A stretch of 64,000 bases of DNA from Antarctobacter aquimaris. GTDB taxonomy: Bacteria; Pseudomonadota; Alphaproteobacteria; Rhodobacterales; Rhodobacteraceae. Below are positions 39,408 through 48,819 of this stretch, one piece after another. Every line of letters begins with the position of its first letter. Position 1 is the stretch's first letter. Both the position numbers and the translations under genes were made by a program. The DNA is taken from positions 62,001 to 126,000 of the forward strand of contig NZ_FXYF01000003.1 of NCBI RefSeq assembly GCF_900184945.1, read 5' to 3'. The notes beneath the pieces were generated by a model that searched no databases, was not told where the DNA came from, and saw only the letters and a program-made list of their open reading frames with translations.

Positions 39408-40877
39408 TCACTGCGTCCAGCGCACGCCCGACAGATCCGTCGCCTGGGTCGGCGCGTTGACCCACAGCCCCTCCAGCCGGGCATCCGCCACGGTGGGGAA
39501 GGCCAGCTGGAACAGGAAGCCGTTCACGCGGTCCCTGGCGATGATCGTCTGCAACTCGGCCAGCAGGGCAGAGCGCTGGACCGGGTCGCTGGTGGCGGAC
39601 AGCGTCGCCCATTTCTGCTGGAACACCGGATTGTCGTACTGAAAGTAGTAATCCGGCCGGGCATAGATGCCGATGTCGAAGGGTTCAGTGTGGCTGACGA
39701 TGGTCAGGCCGAAATCCTTGCCCTTGAACACCTCTTCCAGCCACTGCGCCCATTCCAGGTTGGTGATCTCGGTCTGGATCCCGACGTCGCGCAGTTGTGC
39801 CGCGATGATTTCGCCGCCGCGGCGGGCATAGCTGGGCGGCGGCAGCTTCAGCGTGGTGGTGAACCCCTCGGCATAGCCCGCGTCCACCAGCAGCATCCGC
39901 GCGCGGTCCGGGTCATAGGGGGTGAGGCCGGTAAGGTCGACGTAGTCGGGGTTGTGCGGTGCGAAATGCGTGCCGATCGGCGTGCCCAGCCCGTACATCG
40001 CGCCGTCGATGATTGCCTGCCGGTTGATGGCATGGCCCACCGCCTCGCGCACCATCGGGTTGTCGAACGGCGGCTGCTTGTTGTTCATCGCCAGGATCGT
40101 CTCGCCTTCGGAGGTGCCGCGCAGCACCTGAAAGCGCGGGTCGGCGTCGAACAGCGGCAGGTTTTCCGGCGCCGGAAAACCGGCAAAGGCGTCGATGTCC
40201 TGCGCCATCATCGCGGCAAAGGCGGCGGTCGGGTCCGAGATGAACTTGAACGTCGCCTCGGTCAGGGAGGGCGCCGCGCCCCAGTAGCTTTCGTTGCGCA
40301 CCAGGGTGATGCTGTCGCCCTGCTTCCACTCGGAGAACCGGAACGGCCCGGTGCCGACGGGGGCGGACTTGATCGCCTCGATGCTTTCCGGCGAGACGAT
40401 CACCGCGTCGCCCCAGGCGAGGTTGAACAGCAGGTTGCCGTCCGGCAGGTCCAGGGTCAGCCGCACGGTCAGCGGGTCGACCACGGTGACCTCCGTGATG
40501 CCCTCGTACAGCGCCTTCTGCGCGTTTGTGCTGTCCTCGGCCCGCGCGCGGTCCAGCGAGAATTTCACATCCTCGGCGTCGAAGCTGGTGCCGTCGTGAA
40601 AGGTGACGCCCGGGGCCAGCGTGAAGGTATAGCTCAGCCCGTCCTCCGAGATGTCCCAGGACTGCGCGAGGCCGGGCACGATGGCGCCGGTTTCGGTGAA
40701 CCTGGTCAGCCCCTCGAACACGTTGGAATAGAGCACGCTGTCGATCGCCCCTGCGGCGGCCGAGGTCGGGTCGAGGTGCGGCGGTTCCAGCTGCAGCGCG
40801 ATGGTCAGGTCGGTCTGCTGCGCCAGCGCGGCCGTCCCGCACAGCAGCGCGGCGGTCAGGGTGAGGCGGAAAGGCAT
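39408..40877 (-). CDS. Extracellular solute-binding protein, family 5 (peptide/nickel type)
   Basis: The 489-aa protein has a signal peptide (MPFRLTLTAALLCGTAALAQ) and the SBP_bac_5 signature LAQSWDISEDGLSYTFTLAPGVTFHDG, plus FSEWKQGDSITLVRNESYWG. It delivers substrate to the DppB/DppC permease and fused ATPase encoded downstream. It is first in the minus-strand cluster but is separated from the rest by a terminator and the ClpP-like and hydrolase genes. No ligand can be assigned; dipeptides or haloacid-like compounds are both possible. Confidence 0.92.
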   Translation of the reverse strand: MPFRLTLTAALLCGTAALAQQTDLTIALQLEPPHLDPTSAAAGAIDSVLYSNVFEGLTRFTETGAIVPGLAQSWDISEDGLSYTFTLAPGVTFHDGTSFDAEDVKFSLDRARAEDSTNAQKALYEGITEVTVVDPLTVRLTLDLPDGNLLFNLAWGDAVIVSPESIEAIKSAPVGTGPFRFSEWKQGDSITLVRNESYWGAAPSLTEATFKFISDPTAAFAAMMAQDIDAFAGFPAPENLPLFDADPRFQVLRGTSEGETILAMNNKQPPFDNPMVREAVGHAINRQAIIDGAMYGLGTPIGTHFAPHNPDYVDLTGLTPYDPDRARMLLVDAGYAEGFTTTLKLPPPSYARRGGEIIAAQLRDVGIQTEITNLEWAQWLEEVFKGKDFGLTIVSHTEPFDIGIYARPDYYFQYDNPVFQQKWATLSATSDPVQRSALLAELQTIIARDRVNGFLFQLAFPTVADARLEGLWVNAPTQATDLSGVRWTQ

Positions 40878-41103
40878 GCGCGGTCTCCTCTGCGATGTCC
40901 TGCCCCCGTTGTGACGCACCTTGGCCTTGGCATTCAAGGGGAGTGAGGGCCGGACTTTGCCGTGCTGCGGCGCAGCGTCCCCTTTACGGAAGGTCTGGGA
41001 AATATTATTTCGCACAGCCAGCGCGCAGAATCGCGTGGCACTGCCTGTCGCGCAGGCGTCCCGCGAACGCATCCCGCGCGACCCGAGGACAAGGAGGCGG
41101 CTC

Positions 41104-41949
41104 ATGAGCGCCCAGGAACGGATCGTGACCAAGGTGAGTGCGCGGCAGTTGACCGCCGAAGACATCCGCGCCCGCAAGGGCCAGACCCCCATCGTCAGCC
41201 TGACCGCCTACACCACGCCGATGGCCCAGATGATGGACGGCCAGTGCGATTTCGTGCTGGTGGGCGACTCGGTCGGGATGGTGCTGCACGGGCTGCCCTC
41301 GACGCTGGGCGTCACGATGGAGATGATGATCCTGCACGGCCAGGCTGTGGCGCGCGGGCTGTCGCGGTCGCTGATGGTGATCGACATGCCATTCGGCAGC
41401 TACGAGGAAGGCCCAGGCCAGGCGTTCCGCAACGCCGCCCGCCTGATGGCCGAAACCGGGGCCGGTGCTGTCAAGCTGGAAGGCGGCGTCGAGATGGCCG
41501 AGACGATCCGCTTTCTCACCCGGCGCGGCGTGCCGGTCATGGCGCATGTCGGCCTGACCCCGCAGGCGATCAACACGCTGGGCGGCTACAAGGTGCAGGG
41601 CCGGGGGGCCGCCGCCGAGGCGCTGCGCGCCGACGCCCGCGCGGTGGCCGAGGCGGGGGCCTTTGCCGTGGTGCTGGAAAAGATCCCGGCGACTTTGGCC
41701 GACAAGATCACGGCGGAGGTTGCCGTACCGACCATCGGCATCGGCGCATCGGCGGGCTGTGACGGCCAGATCCTTGTCGTCGACGACATGCTGGGCCTGT
41801 TCACCGCTTTCAAGCCGAAGTTCGTCAAGCGCTACGCGACCTTGGGCGAGCAGGGCCGCGCCGCCATCGCGACCTATGCCGAGGAGGTGCGCAGTCGCGC
41901 CTTTCCGGCGGCGGAGCACCTGTTTCCGGACGACGAGCCCGGCAAGTGA
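41104..41949 (+). CDS. panB: 3-methyl-2-oxobutanoate hydroxymethyltransferase
   Basis: This 281-aa enzyme is the first step to pantothenate, transferring a hydroxymethyl group from 5,10-methylene-THF to 2-oxoisovalerate. The motifs are clear: [25 protein letters not shown] (Mg-binding Asp), [24 protein letters not shown], and VLEKIP with the catalytic Glu. ATG at 41104 has an AGGAGG RBS. An in-frame extension upstream is unlikely to be translated. It overlaps panC by a GTGA. Confidence 0.96.
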   Translation: MSAQERIVTKVSARQLTAEDIRARKGQTPIVSLTAYTTPMAQMMDGQCDFVLVGDSVGMVLHGLPSTLGVTMEMMILHGQAVARGLSRSLMVIDMPFGSYEEGPGQAFRNAARLMAETGAGAVKLEGGVEMAETIRFLTRRGVPVMAHVGLTPQAINTLGGYKVQGRGAAAEALRADARAVAEAGAFAVVLEKIPATLADKITAEVAVPTIGIGASAGCDGQILVVDDMLGLFTAFKPKFVKRYATLGEQGRAAIATYAEEVRSRAFPAAEHLFPDDEPGK

Positions 41950-42788
41950 CCATCGAGATTGTGCGCCACAAGGCGGCGCTGCGGGCACGGGTGGCGGGCT
42001 GGCGCGCGGCGGGCGCGCGGGTCGGCGTGGTGCCGACCATGGGCGCGCTGCACGACGGCCACCTCAGCCTTGTCCGCGCGGCCAAGGCGGACTGTGACCG
42101 CGTCATCGTCACGCTGTTCGTCAACCCGCGCCAGTTCAACAACCCCGCCGACCTCGCCGCCTATCCGCGGACCGAAGGTTCGGACGTGGCAAAACTGGCG
42201 CCCCATGACGTGGACGTGCTCTGGGCGCCGGGGGTCGACGAGATGTACCCCGAAGGCTTCGCCACCAGGGTCTCCGTTCAGGGGCTGCCCGAGGTGCTGT
42301 GCGGCGCGCATCGGCCCGGGCATTTCGACGGCGTCGCCACCGTGGTGACCAAGCTGCTGACCCAGACCGGAGGCGATGTGGCGTTTTTCGGCGAAAAGGA
42401 TTTCCAGCAGTTGCAGATCGTGCGGCATATGGCTTCGGACCTGGACCTGCCGGTCGAGATCCGCGGCTGTCCCACGCTGCGCGAGGCGGACGGGCTGGCC
42501 ATGTCCTCGCGCAATGCGCGGCTGGATGCGCGGGCGCGGGCGGTGGCCCCGGCGCTGTTTCGCGCCTTGACCCAGATGGCCGAGGGGGTGCGCGGCGGTG
42601 CTGCGGCCTCCGCTCTGCAAGCACCGCTGATCGAGGGCCTGCTGGCGGCGGGCTTCGACACGGTCGATTATCTGGAAATGCGGGCCGAGGACGACCTGGC
42701 CTTGCTTGACCGGCCGGAACGCCCCGCAAGGGTCTTTGGCGCGGCGGAACTGGGTGGCGTGCGGCTGATCGACAACCTCGCGGTGTGA
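41946..42788 (+). CDS. panC: Pantothenate synthetase
   Basis: This 280-aa enzyme joins pantoate and beta-alanine using ATP. It has [15 protein letters not shown] (the HIGH-like HDGH motif), [29 protein letters not shown] and MSSRNARL (KMSKS-like). It starts with GTG at 41946, overlapping the panB stop (GTGA), so coupling with panB is tight. Ends 28 bp before the convergent plsY gene. Confidence 0.96.
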   Translation: MTIEIVRHKAALRARVAGWRAAGARVGVVPTMGALHDGHLSLVRAAKADCDRVIVTLFVNPRQFNNPADLAAYPRTEGSDVAKLAPHDVDVLWAPGVDEMYPEGFATRVSVQGLPEVLCGAHRPGHFDGVATVVTKLLTQTGGDVAFFGEKDFQQLQIVRHMASDLDLPVEIRGCPTLREADGLAMSSRNARLDARARAVAPALFRALTQMAEGVRGGAAASALQAPLIEGLLAAGFDTVDYLEMRAEDDLALLDRPERPARVFGAAELGGVRLIDNLAV

Positions 42789-42815
42789 TCCGGGCTGACG
42801 CCTGCGCCAAAGCGC

Positions 42816-43400
42816 CTATTTCTTGCCGATCCTGGGTTCGGTCCCCGCGCGCAACCGGGCGAGGTTGGCCGAGTGGCGCCACCAGATCAGCGCCGCCAGC
42901 AGGACGCCGGTCACCACCATGTCCGTGCGCCCCAGCAGGATCATCCAGATCGGCCCCCCCGCCGCCGCCGCCAAGGCGCCGACCGACGAGATCCGCGACA
43001 GAGCGGCTGCCGCCAGCCAGGTCAGGCAGCAAAGCAGCCCGATCGGCCAGGACAGCGCAAGCATCAGGCCGAGGAAGGTCGCCACCCCCTTGCCGCCCTT
43101 GAACTTCAGCCAGACCGGGAAGCAGTGCCCGGCAAAGGCCGCGAGGCCCGCCACCTGCACCGCCAGGTCGTCCGCGCCGAAGGCCCGCGCCAGCAACGCC
43201 GCCGCCGCGCCCTTGCCGCCGTCCAGGACCAGGGTGGCCAGCGCCGCTCCCTTGTTGCCGGTGCGCAGCACGTTGGTCGCGCCGATGTTGCCCGAGCCGA
43301 TCTGGCGCAGGTCGCCCAGCCCCAGCGCCTTGGTGATCAGCACGCCGAAAGGCACCGACCCCAGCAGGTAGCCCAGAACCGCCCAGAGGATCACCGTCAT
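42816..43400 (-). CDS. plsY: Glycerol-3-phosphate acyltransferase PlsY
   Basis: The 194-aa inner-membrane enzyme uses acyl-phosphate to acylate glycerol-3-phosphate, the first step of phospholipid synthesis. All three PlsY motifs are seen: GSGNIGATNVLRTGNK, PVWLKFKGGKGVATFLG, and the GYLLGSVPFG start with SxPxxxx. Five TM segments. It is the last gene of the pyrimidine cluster, 4 bp after pyrX. Confidence 0.95.
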   Translation of the reverse strand: MTVILWAVLGYLLGSVPFGVLITKALGLGDLRQIGSGNIGATNVLRTGNKGAALATLVLDGGKGAAAALLARAFGADDLAVQVAGLAAFAGHCFPVWLKFKGGKGVATFLGLMLALSWPIGLLCCLTWLAAAALSRISSVGALAAAAGGPIWMILLGRTDMVVTGVLLAALIWWRHSANLARLRAGTEPRIGKK

Positions 43401-43404
43401 CGTC

Positions 43405-44721
43405 TCAGCCTCCGTAGGTGTAGACCCGCCGCCCGCCGACCCAGGTGCCCAGCACCCGGCCTTGCAGGCGCGCGCCGTCAAAGGGCGTGTTCTTGGATTT
43501 CGAGCGCAGCTTGAACCGGTCGAGGATCAGCGGCTTGTCCGCGTCGAACAGCACCAGGTCCGCCGGCGCGCCCCTGGCCAGCCGGCCGCAGTCCAGCCCC
43601 AGCCGCCGCGCCGGGTTCAGCGACAGCGCGCGGAACAGCGTCGGCAGGTCCATCTCGCCGGCATGGTAGAGCCGCAGGAGCACCGGCAGCATGGTTTCCA
43701 GTCCCACCGCGCCGCTGGCGGCCTCTTCGAAGGGCAGGCGTTTCGACTCTTCGTCCTGCGGGGTGTGAAAGCTGCCGACAATGTCGATCAGCCCGTCGCG
43801 CACCGCCGCGACCACCGCCTGCCGGTCGTCCTCGGAGCGCAGCGGCGGCTTGACCTTGAAGAAGGTGCGGTAGTCGGCCAGGTCCATCGCGTTCAGCGTG
43901 AGGTGGTGCATGGAGATGCCCGCCGTCACGTCAAAGCCGTTGGCCTTGGCCCGCTCCAGCGCGGGCAGGGCGCGCGCGGTGGTCAGCTGGTCGGCATGGT
44001 AGCGCGCGCCGGTCATCTCGACGAGCGCGATGTCGCGGTCCAGCCCCATACGCTCGGCCATCGGGGAAACGGCGGGCAACCCGCGCAGCGAGGCGAACTT
44101 GCCCGAGGTTGCGACGGCGCCCCTGGACAGGCCCGGCTCCTGCGGGTGGCCGATCACCAGCGCGCCCAAGGACCGGGCATAGGTCATGGCGCGGCTCAGC
44201 ACCTTGGTGTCTGTCACCACGCGGTCGCAATCGGTGAAGGCGACGGCCCCGGCATCCATCAGAAAGCCGATCTCGGTCATCTCGCGGCCTTCGCGGCCCT
44301 TGGTCAGCGCGGCCATCGACAGCACGTTGACGGGCGCTGCCTCCTGCGCGCGGCGGCGGATGAACTCCAGCGCCTCGGGTGTGTCGATGCAAGGCTGGGT
44401 GTCGGGGCGCGTGACCATGGTGGTGACGCCACCCGCCGCTGCCGCCTGCCCGGCGGTGCCGTAGCTTTCCTTGTGCCGCTCGCCTGGCTCGCCCACCTTG
44501 ACGCCGATGTCGACGATCCCCGGCGCGACAAAGGCACCACCGGCGTCCACGCGCGATGGCGAGATGTTTCGCGCGCGAAACATCGCTTCAAGATCAACAG
44601 TTTGCGTTAGGACTTCGGTAATCTTCCCGGCCTCGATCAGCAGCGCGCCGGGGCTGACGGCGGCGGCTTCGGGGTCGATCAGGCGGGCGTTGTGGATCAG
44701 GATGGGGGCGGTCATCGGCAC
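43405..44721 (-). CDS. pyrX: Dihydroorotase-like protein lacking zinc ligands (PyrX type)
   Basis: This 438-aa protein has the dihydroorotase fold, but its active site is broken. The HxH metal motif is replaced by DIGVKV (71-76). The catalytic Asp region, normally ATDHAPH, reads GSFHTPQ. One further His ligand region reads YHADQ. One His (IGHPQEP) and an Asp (FTDCD) remain. Noncatalytic homologues (PyrC', PyrX) are known to bind aspartate transcarbamoylase and keep it active; pyrB is in the same operon here. A genuine PyrC must be encoded elsewhere. Confidence 0.85.
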   Translation of the reverse strand: MPMTAPILIHNARLIDPEAAAVSPGALLIEAGKITEVLTQTVDLEAMFRARNISPSRVDAGGAFVAPGIVDIGVKVGEPGERHKESYGTAGQAAAAGGVTTMVTRPDTQPCIDTPEALEFIRRRAQEAAPVNVLSMAALTKGREGREMTEIGFLMDAGAVAFTDCDRVVTDTKVLSRAMTYARSLGALVIGHPQEPGLSRGAVATSGKFASLRGLPAVSPMAERMGLDRDIALVEMTGARYHADQLTTARALPALERAKANGFDVTAGISMHHLTLNAMDLADYRTFFKVKPPLRSEDDRQAVVAAVRDGLIDIVGSFHTPQDEESKRLPFEEAASGAVGLETMLPVLLRLYHAGEMDLPTLFRALSLNPARRLGLDCGRLARGAPADLVLFDADKPLILDRFKLRSKSKNTPFDGARLQGRVLGTWVGGRRVYTYGG

Positions 44722-44796
44722 TCGGGCAGAACTGCGTTTCGGGCAGCTTTAGGGTATTTCGCGCCCGGGGGGAACCTGCGGCGCGGGATGGGCGTG

Positions 44797-45177
44797 TCAG
44801 CCACGCCGCGCCGCCTCGATCCGGGCGATGGTGGCCTGCGGGTCGGATTGGAACCTGACCAGGTGCTTGTCGCCGCTCTTGGTGATCAATTGCACGGCCG
44901 AACCGATGCTGCGCACCTGCGCCAGCTGGCTCAGCGGGACATGGCGGCCGCCCGGACCCTCCAGCGCATCGGGCGTCAGGCGCCAGACATGGCCCATCTC
45001 CTCGTCCAGCAGGTACCAGCCGCGCAGCGCCACGGCGGCCAGCCCGCCGACAGCGCCGGTCCAGACGTGCGGGTTGCCGATGGCCCAGAGCAGGCCCATG
45101 CCCGCCGCCATGGCCACCGCCGCCATGATCGCATGGGTGCGCAGGTAGGCGGCGCGGTCGGGGCGGAACTCGGTCAC
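44797..45177 (-). CDS. Two-TM protein in the pyrB operon, 126 aa
   Basis: A GTG start at 45177 overlaps the stop of the upstream gene (GTGA). Two hydrophobic segments lie at about 15-35 and 40-55, followed by a soluble ~65-residue domain (LTPDALEGPGGRHVPLSQLAQVRSIGSAVQL, ending TIARIEAARRG). This looks like a small beta sheet resembling PH-like modules. It is probably a membrane partner of the next gene up. Family not recognised. Confidence 0.7.
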   Translation of the reverse strand: MTEFRPDRAAYLRTHAIMAAVAMAAGMGLLWAIGNPHVWTGAVGGLAAVALRGWYLLDEEMGHVWRLTPDALEGPGGRHVPLSQLAQVRSIGSAVQLITKSGDKHLVRFQSDPQATIARIEAARRG

Positions 45178-45719
45178 GTATCGCCGCCTTTGCGCTGGAT
45201 GCCGCGCATCAGGCTGTAGACGGCGCGCGCCTCGGCGATGTCGTGAAAGCCGATCCTGGTCTCGTAATGGCCATTCTTGCCGCGCCGCCATTCCGACGCG
45301 AAGATCACCGATCCCGGTTCGCGGTCCTCGAAGGTCAGGGTGTTTTCGGCGGTGATCGGGTAGCTTTTCAGGCTCTTGCCCTTCAGCGGCAGATCGCGCG
45401 CGATAAAGGCGCGGCGGTCGGTCAGCGTGTACCAGGTGCGACGGCGCACGAAGGGCCGGCCCAGCACCGGCCACAGGAGGATGCCCAGACCCACGGCGAA
45501 GTGGATTGCGCCGAACAGCCAGAACAGCCCGCCCGCCATCGACGCCATGACCATCCAGAACAACGCAAAGCCGGCAAAGAAGGTGCCGAAGGCCATGATG
45601 AAGATGTCGCTGCCGCCCAGCCGGACGGCGGTGCCGGGCCGCCCCTGCCACAGGATGCGCTCACCCGGGTCCAGCAGCCCGTCCCAGCCGGGCGGGGTGT
45701 CGATGGCGTGGACGTTCAT
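45174..45719 (-). CDS. Bacterial PH-like membrane protein in the pyrB operon, 181 aa
   Basis: The N-terminus LLDPGERILWQGRPG is the typical opening of bPH_2-type domains. Two TM segments follow (about 45-90), and then TWYTLTDRRAFIARDLPLKG and TLTFEDREPGSVIF strands complete the PH-like sheet. Overlaps both neighbours by 4 bp. Function unknown; the domain suggests a membrane-associated scaffold. Confidence 0.75.
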   Translation of the reverse strand: MNVHAIDTPPGWDGLLDPGERILWQGRPGTAVRLGGSDIFIMAFGTFFAGFALFWMVMASMAGGLFWLFGAIHFAVGLGILLWPVLGRPFVRRRTWYTLTDRRAFIARDLPLKGKSLKSYPITAENTLTFEDREPGSVIFASEWRRGKNGHYETRIGFHDIAEARAVYSLMRGIQRKGGDT

Positions 45720-46258
45720 CGCAGCGCCACCCAGAGCACGCCGCCCAGCACCAGCGCCACGGCGGTCAGGATCAGCTTGAGCGCGGTGGATCCGGCCTTG
45801 CCCGGTTGCGCCGGGGCGCCGCCGCCGCTGGACCCCTGGGCGCTGCGCGCGGTGATCGGGGCGCCGCGTCCGGCCGGGGCAAGCTCGGCATAGCTGCCGA
45901 TCAGTGCCAGCGGGGCAGAGATCGTCAGCGTCTGGCTGGTACCGTCGAAGGCGCGCGGCGGCAGGATCACCACATGCCCCTCCAGCGCGTCGATGCGCGC
46001 CGCGTCCTTGCCCATCGCGCGGGCCGAGACCTCGTGCGCCTGCGCCAGGTACTGCGACAGGCGCATCGGTCCCAGGTCCTTGATCGCGACCACATCGACC
46101 AGGCTTTCGCGCAGCTTGCTGGCGCCCAGCGCGGATTTCAGCGGCCATTCCCCGGTGCCGGCCATCTGCGTGAAGCGGTCCACCGCCTCGGGCGGCAGAT
46201 CGAGGTGCAGCAGGCGCAGGGTGGTGGTGTCCGATCCGTTGATCTCGACCCGGCTCAT
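45716..46258 (-). CDS. Hypothetical protein coupled to pyrB, 180 aa, C-terminal TM
   Basis: The ~115-residue soluble domain ([19 protein letters not shown], then [33 protein letters not shown]) is followed by a Ser/Gly/Ala linker and one C-terminal TM helix ([21 protein letters not shown]), a tail-anchored layout. The start overlaps the pyrB stop (ATGA). It is conserved beside pyrB in this family as I recall, with no known role. Confidence 0.7.
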   Translation of the reverse strand: MSRVEINGSDTTTLRLLHLDLPPEAVDRFTQMAGTGEWPLKSALGASKLRESLVDVVAIKDLGPMRLSQYLAQAHEVSARAMGKDAARIDALEGHVVILPPRAFDGTSQTLTISAPLALIGSYAELAPAGRGAPITARSAQGSSGGGAPAQPGKAGSTALKLILTAVALVLGGVLWVALR

Positions 46259-47205
46259 GTCGCGACCTCCGCGATCCGCGCGCGCAGGTTGCGCGCCAGC
46301 AGGTCCATCGCCGCCATGCGCACCGCGACGCCCATCTCGACCTGGTCCTGGATGACGCTGCGGTTGATGTCGTCGGCCAGCGTGCCGTCGATCTCGACGC
46401 CGCGGTTCATCGGGCCGGGGTGCATGACGATGGCGTCGGGCTTGGCGTGCGACAGCTTTTCCGCGTCCAGCCCGTAGCGGTGGTAATATTCGCGCTCGGA
46501 GGGGATGAAGCCGCCGTCCATGCGTTCCTTTTGCAGGCGCAGCATCATGACCACGTCGACGTCCTTCAGCCCCGCGCGCATGTCGTCGAAGACCTCGACA
46601 CCGAATGCTTCGATGCCGGCGGGCATCAGGGTCGGCGGGCCGATCAGGCGGATGCGGTTTTCCATCTTCTGCAACAGCAGGATGTTGCTGCGCGCGACGC
46701 GGCTGTGGGCGATGTCGCCGCAGATCGCGATGCTCAGCCGGTGCAGGCGGCCCATCTTGCGGCGGATCGTCAGCGCATCCAGCAGCGCCTGGGTGGGGTG
46801 TTCGTGCCGTCCGTCGCCGGCGTTCAGCACGGCGCAGTTCACCTTTTGCGACAACAGGTCCACCGCGCCGGACTGCGGGTGACGGACCACCAGCAGGTCG
46901 GGGCGCATGGCGTTCAGCGTCAGCGCGGTGTCGATCAGCGTCTCGCCCTTCTTGATGGAAGAGGCCTGCATCGACATGTTCATCACGTCCGCACCCAGCC
47001 GCTTGCCCGCCAGCTCGAAGCTGGCCTGGGTGCGGGTCGAGTTCTCGAAGAACATGTTGATCTGGGTGAGACCGGCCAGCGCGGGGCTGGGCTTCTCGCG
47101 GCGCCGATTGAAATCGGCGTAGCGGTCGGAGAGATCGAGGATCGTGGTTATCTCGTCCGGGCGCAGGGGTTCGATCCCCAGGAGGTGGCGGTGGTCGAAA
47201 CGCAT
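46255..47205 (-). CDS. pyrB: Aspartate carbamoyltransferase catalytic subunit
   Basis: This 316-aa enzyme carries out the committed step of pyrimidine synthesis. It has [13 protein letters not shown] (carbamoyl-phosphate STRTR-type site), [32 protein letters not shown] and [11 protein letters not shown]. No pyrI regulatory gene is near; the zinc-less PyrX in the same operon is the likely structural partner. Start at [12 protein letters not shown], 47205; the upstream in-frame codons overlap repeat copy D. Confidence 0.96.
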   Translation of the reverse strand: MRFDHRHLLGIEPLRPDEITTILDLSDRYADFNRRREKPSPALAGLTQINMFFENSTRTQASFELAGKRLGADVMNMSMQASSIKKGETLIDTALTLNAMRPDLLVVRHPQSGAVDLLSQKVNCAVLNAGDGRHEHPTQALLDALTIRRKMGRLHRLSIAICGDIAHSRVARSNILLLQKMENRIRLIGPPTLMPAGIEAFGVEVFDDMRAGLKDVDVVMMLRLQKERMDGGFIPSEREYYHRYGLDAEKLSHAKPDAIVMHPGPMNRGVEIDGTLADDINRSVIQDQVEMGVAVRMAAMDLLARNLRARIAEVAT

Positions 47206-47290
47206 GTCATGTCCTGTGCGGCGTCGGTTCTTCTTAGGTTCGGGGGGCCGTCGGGGCAAGCCTTCGGGCGTTGCGCGGATTGGCGCGCTT

Positions 47291-47320
47291 GTTGGGGTAT
47301 TTTGACAGAGAAGAAGCCCG
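47291..47320 (+). repeat. Dispersed repeat, copy D (tail only)
   Basis: GTTGGGGTATTTTGACAGAGAAGAAGC matches the GGGATATTT..GCCAGAAGAA tail of copies A and C but lacks the GC hairpin half. It lies in the divergent gap between pyrB and the type-4-like UDG gene. Confidence 0.5.
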
Positions 47321-47362
47321 GGGCGATTTTCTTTGTCGCGGGCGGGGCGTAGGGTGGCGGGC

Positions 47363-48145
47363 ATGGATCAGGGACTCGATTGGCATGCCGCGCGGGCGGC
47401 GCTGGAGTGGCAGCTGGAAATGGGCGTGGACGAGGCGATCCTCGACGCGCCGGTTGACCGCTTTGCCGCCGAGGCGGCGCTGAAGGAGGCACATGTCGCG
47501 CGGGCCGCGGCGCCGGTGGCGCGTGCCGCGGCCGCGCCGGTGAAGGCCGAGGCCGACCCGGTGGCCGAGGCGCAGGCGCTGGCAGAGGCGGCGGCGGACC
47601 TGGAGGCGCTGCGGGCGGCGCTGGCGGGGTTCGAGCATTGCGCACTGAAGCGCGGCGCCCGCAGCCTGGTCTTTGCCGACGGGGTGCCGGGCGCGCGGGT
47701 CATGCTGGTGGGCGAGGCGCCGGGGCGCGAGGAGGACATGCAGGGCAAGCCCTTTGTCGGCCGCGCCGGGCAGTTGCTGGACCGGATGCTGGGGGCCGTG
47801 GGGCTGTCGCGGACCGAGTCGGTCTACATCACCAACGTGCTGCCCTGGCGGCCGCCGCAGAACCGCGAGCCGACGCCGGAGGAGATCGCCATGCTGCTGC
47901 CCTTTCTGCGTCGCCACATCGCGCTGGCCGATCCGGACCTGCTGGTGATCATGGGCAACACCTCGGCGCAGGCGCTGCTGGGCAAGCGCGGCATCACCCG
48001 GCTGCGCGGCACCTGGGCCGAGGCCGCCGGGCGCCCGGCGCTGCCGATGCTGCACCCGGCCTATCTGTTGCGCACCCCGGCGGCCAAGCGCGAGGCCTGG
48101 GCCGACCTGCTGTCGCTTCAGGCACGCCTGAGGGCGCTGGGATGA
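47363..48145 (+). CDS. Uracil-DNA glycosylase, Fe-S (type 4-like)
   Basis: The 260-aa protein's glycosylase domain (about 85-255) shows [26 protein letters not shown] (motif A with the catalytic-pocket residues), [18 protein letters not shown], and a HPAYLLR motif B. The Ala-rich N-terminal 80 residues are unconserved spacer. GFEHCALKR has the first Cys of the usual Fe-S set; ligands are fewer than the canonical four by eye, so cluster content is uncertain. The stop overlaps the LysE gene start (ATGA). Confidence 0.88.
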   Translation: MDQGLDWHAARAALEWQLEMGVDEAILDAPVDRFAAEAALKEAHVARAAAPVARAAAAPVKAEADPVAEAQALAEAAADLEALRAALAGFEHCALKRGARSLVFADGVPGARVMLVGEAPGREEDMQGKPFVGRAGQLLDRMLGAVGLSRTESVYITNVLPWRPPQNREPTPEEIAMLLPFLRRHIALADPDLLVIMGNTSAQALLGKRGITRLRGTWAEAAGRPALPMLHPAYLLRTPAAKREAWADLLSLQARLRALG

Positions 48146-48750
48146 TCGTCGATCCGGTGATGCTGCTGGCCTTTGTCCCGGCGAGCCTGGCGCTGAACGT
48201 GACGCCGGGGCCGGACATGATGTTCTGCCTGGCGCAAGGCTTGCGCGGCGGGCCGCGCTGCGGCTGGGCGGCCTCGGCCGGGGTGACCGTCAGCGGCATG
48301 GTGCACGTGCTGCTGGCCGGCCTGGGGCTGGGCGCGCTGGTGGCGGCGCTGCCGGGGGCCTTTGACGTGATCCGCTGGGGCGGGGCGGCCTACCTTGCCT
48401 GGATCGCCTGGAAGACCCTGCGCACGCCGCTGGCGGGGGTGGAGGCGGCGCCGCTGTCATTGGCGCGGGCGGCGCGGCAGGGCTTTGTCGTGAACATGAC
48501 GAACCCGAAATTCATCCTCTTCGTGCTGGCCTTCGTGCCGCAGTTCGTGAACCCGGCGGGCCACGTTCTGGCGCAGTTCCTGGTCTTCGGCGCCATCATG
48601 GGTGGCGGCGGGCTGGTGGTGAACGGGCTGGTCGGCCAGTTTGCCGGCCGGCTGCGGCGGCACCTCAAGGGCGGCACCCGGACAGAGCGCGGGTTGCGCT
48701 ATGTCTGCGCGGCGCTGTTCGGCGGCCTGGCGCTGCGGCTGGCGGTCTGA
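48142..48750 (+). CDS. LysE/RhtB-family amino acid exporter
   Basis: The 202-aa membrane protein has six hydrophobic stretches and the family motif [19 protein letters not shown] after TM1, plus [18 protein letters not shown]. LysE-type exporters send out basic or neutral amino acids. It is coupled to the UDG gene by a 4-bp overlap, which probably has no functional meaning beyond shared transcription. Specific substrate not predictable. Confidence 0.88.
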   Translation: MIVDPVMLLAFVPASLALNVTPGPDMMFCLAQGLRGGPRCGWAASAGVTVSGMVHVLLAGLGLGALVAALPGAFDVIRWGGAAYLAWIAWKTLRTPLAGVEAAPLSLARAARQGFVVNMTNPKFILFVLAFVPQFVNPAGHVLAQFLVFGAIMGGGGLVVNGLVGQFAGRLRRHLKGGTRTERGLRYVCAALFGGLALRLAV

Positions 48751-48819
48751 GGCGGGCGCCGCTTGACAACCCGCGCCCGGTGCCGAGAGTGCGCGTGAGA
48801 CGCAGCGCAGGAGGTCAGA

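Noticed and set aside
47206-47364. Extended N-terminus of PyrB
   Set aside because: The added 53 residues are encoded by repeat copy D and intergenic DNA and lack similarity to ATCase.
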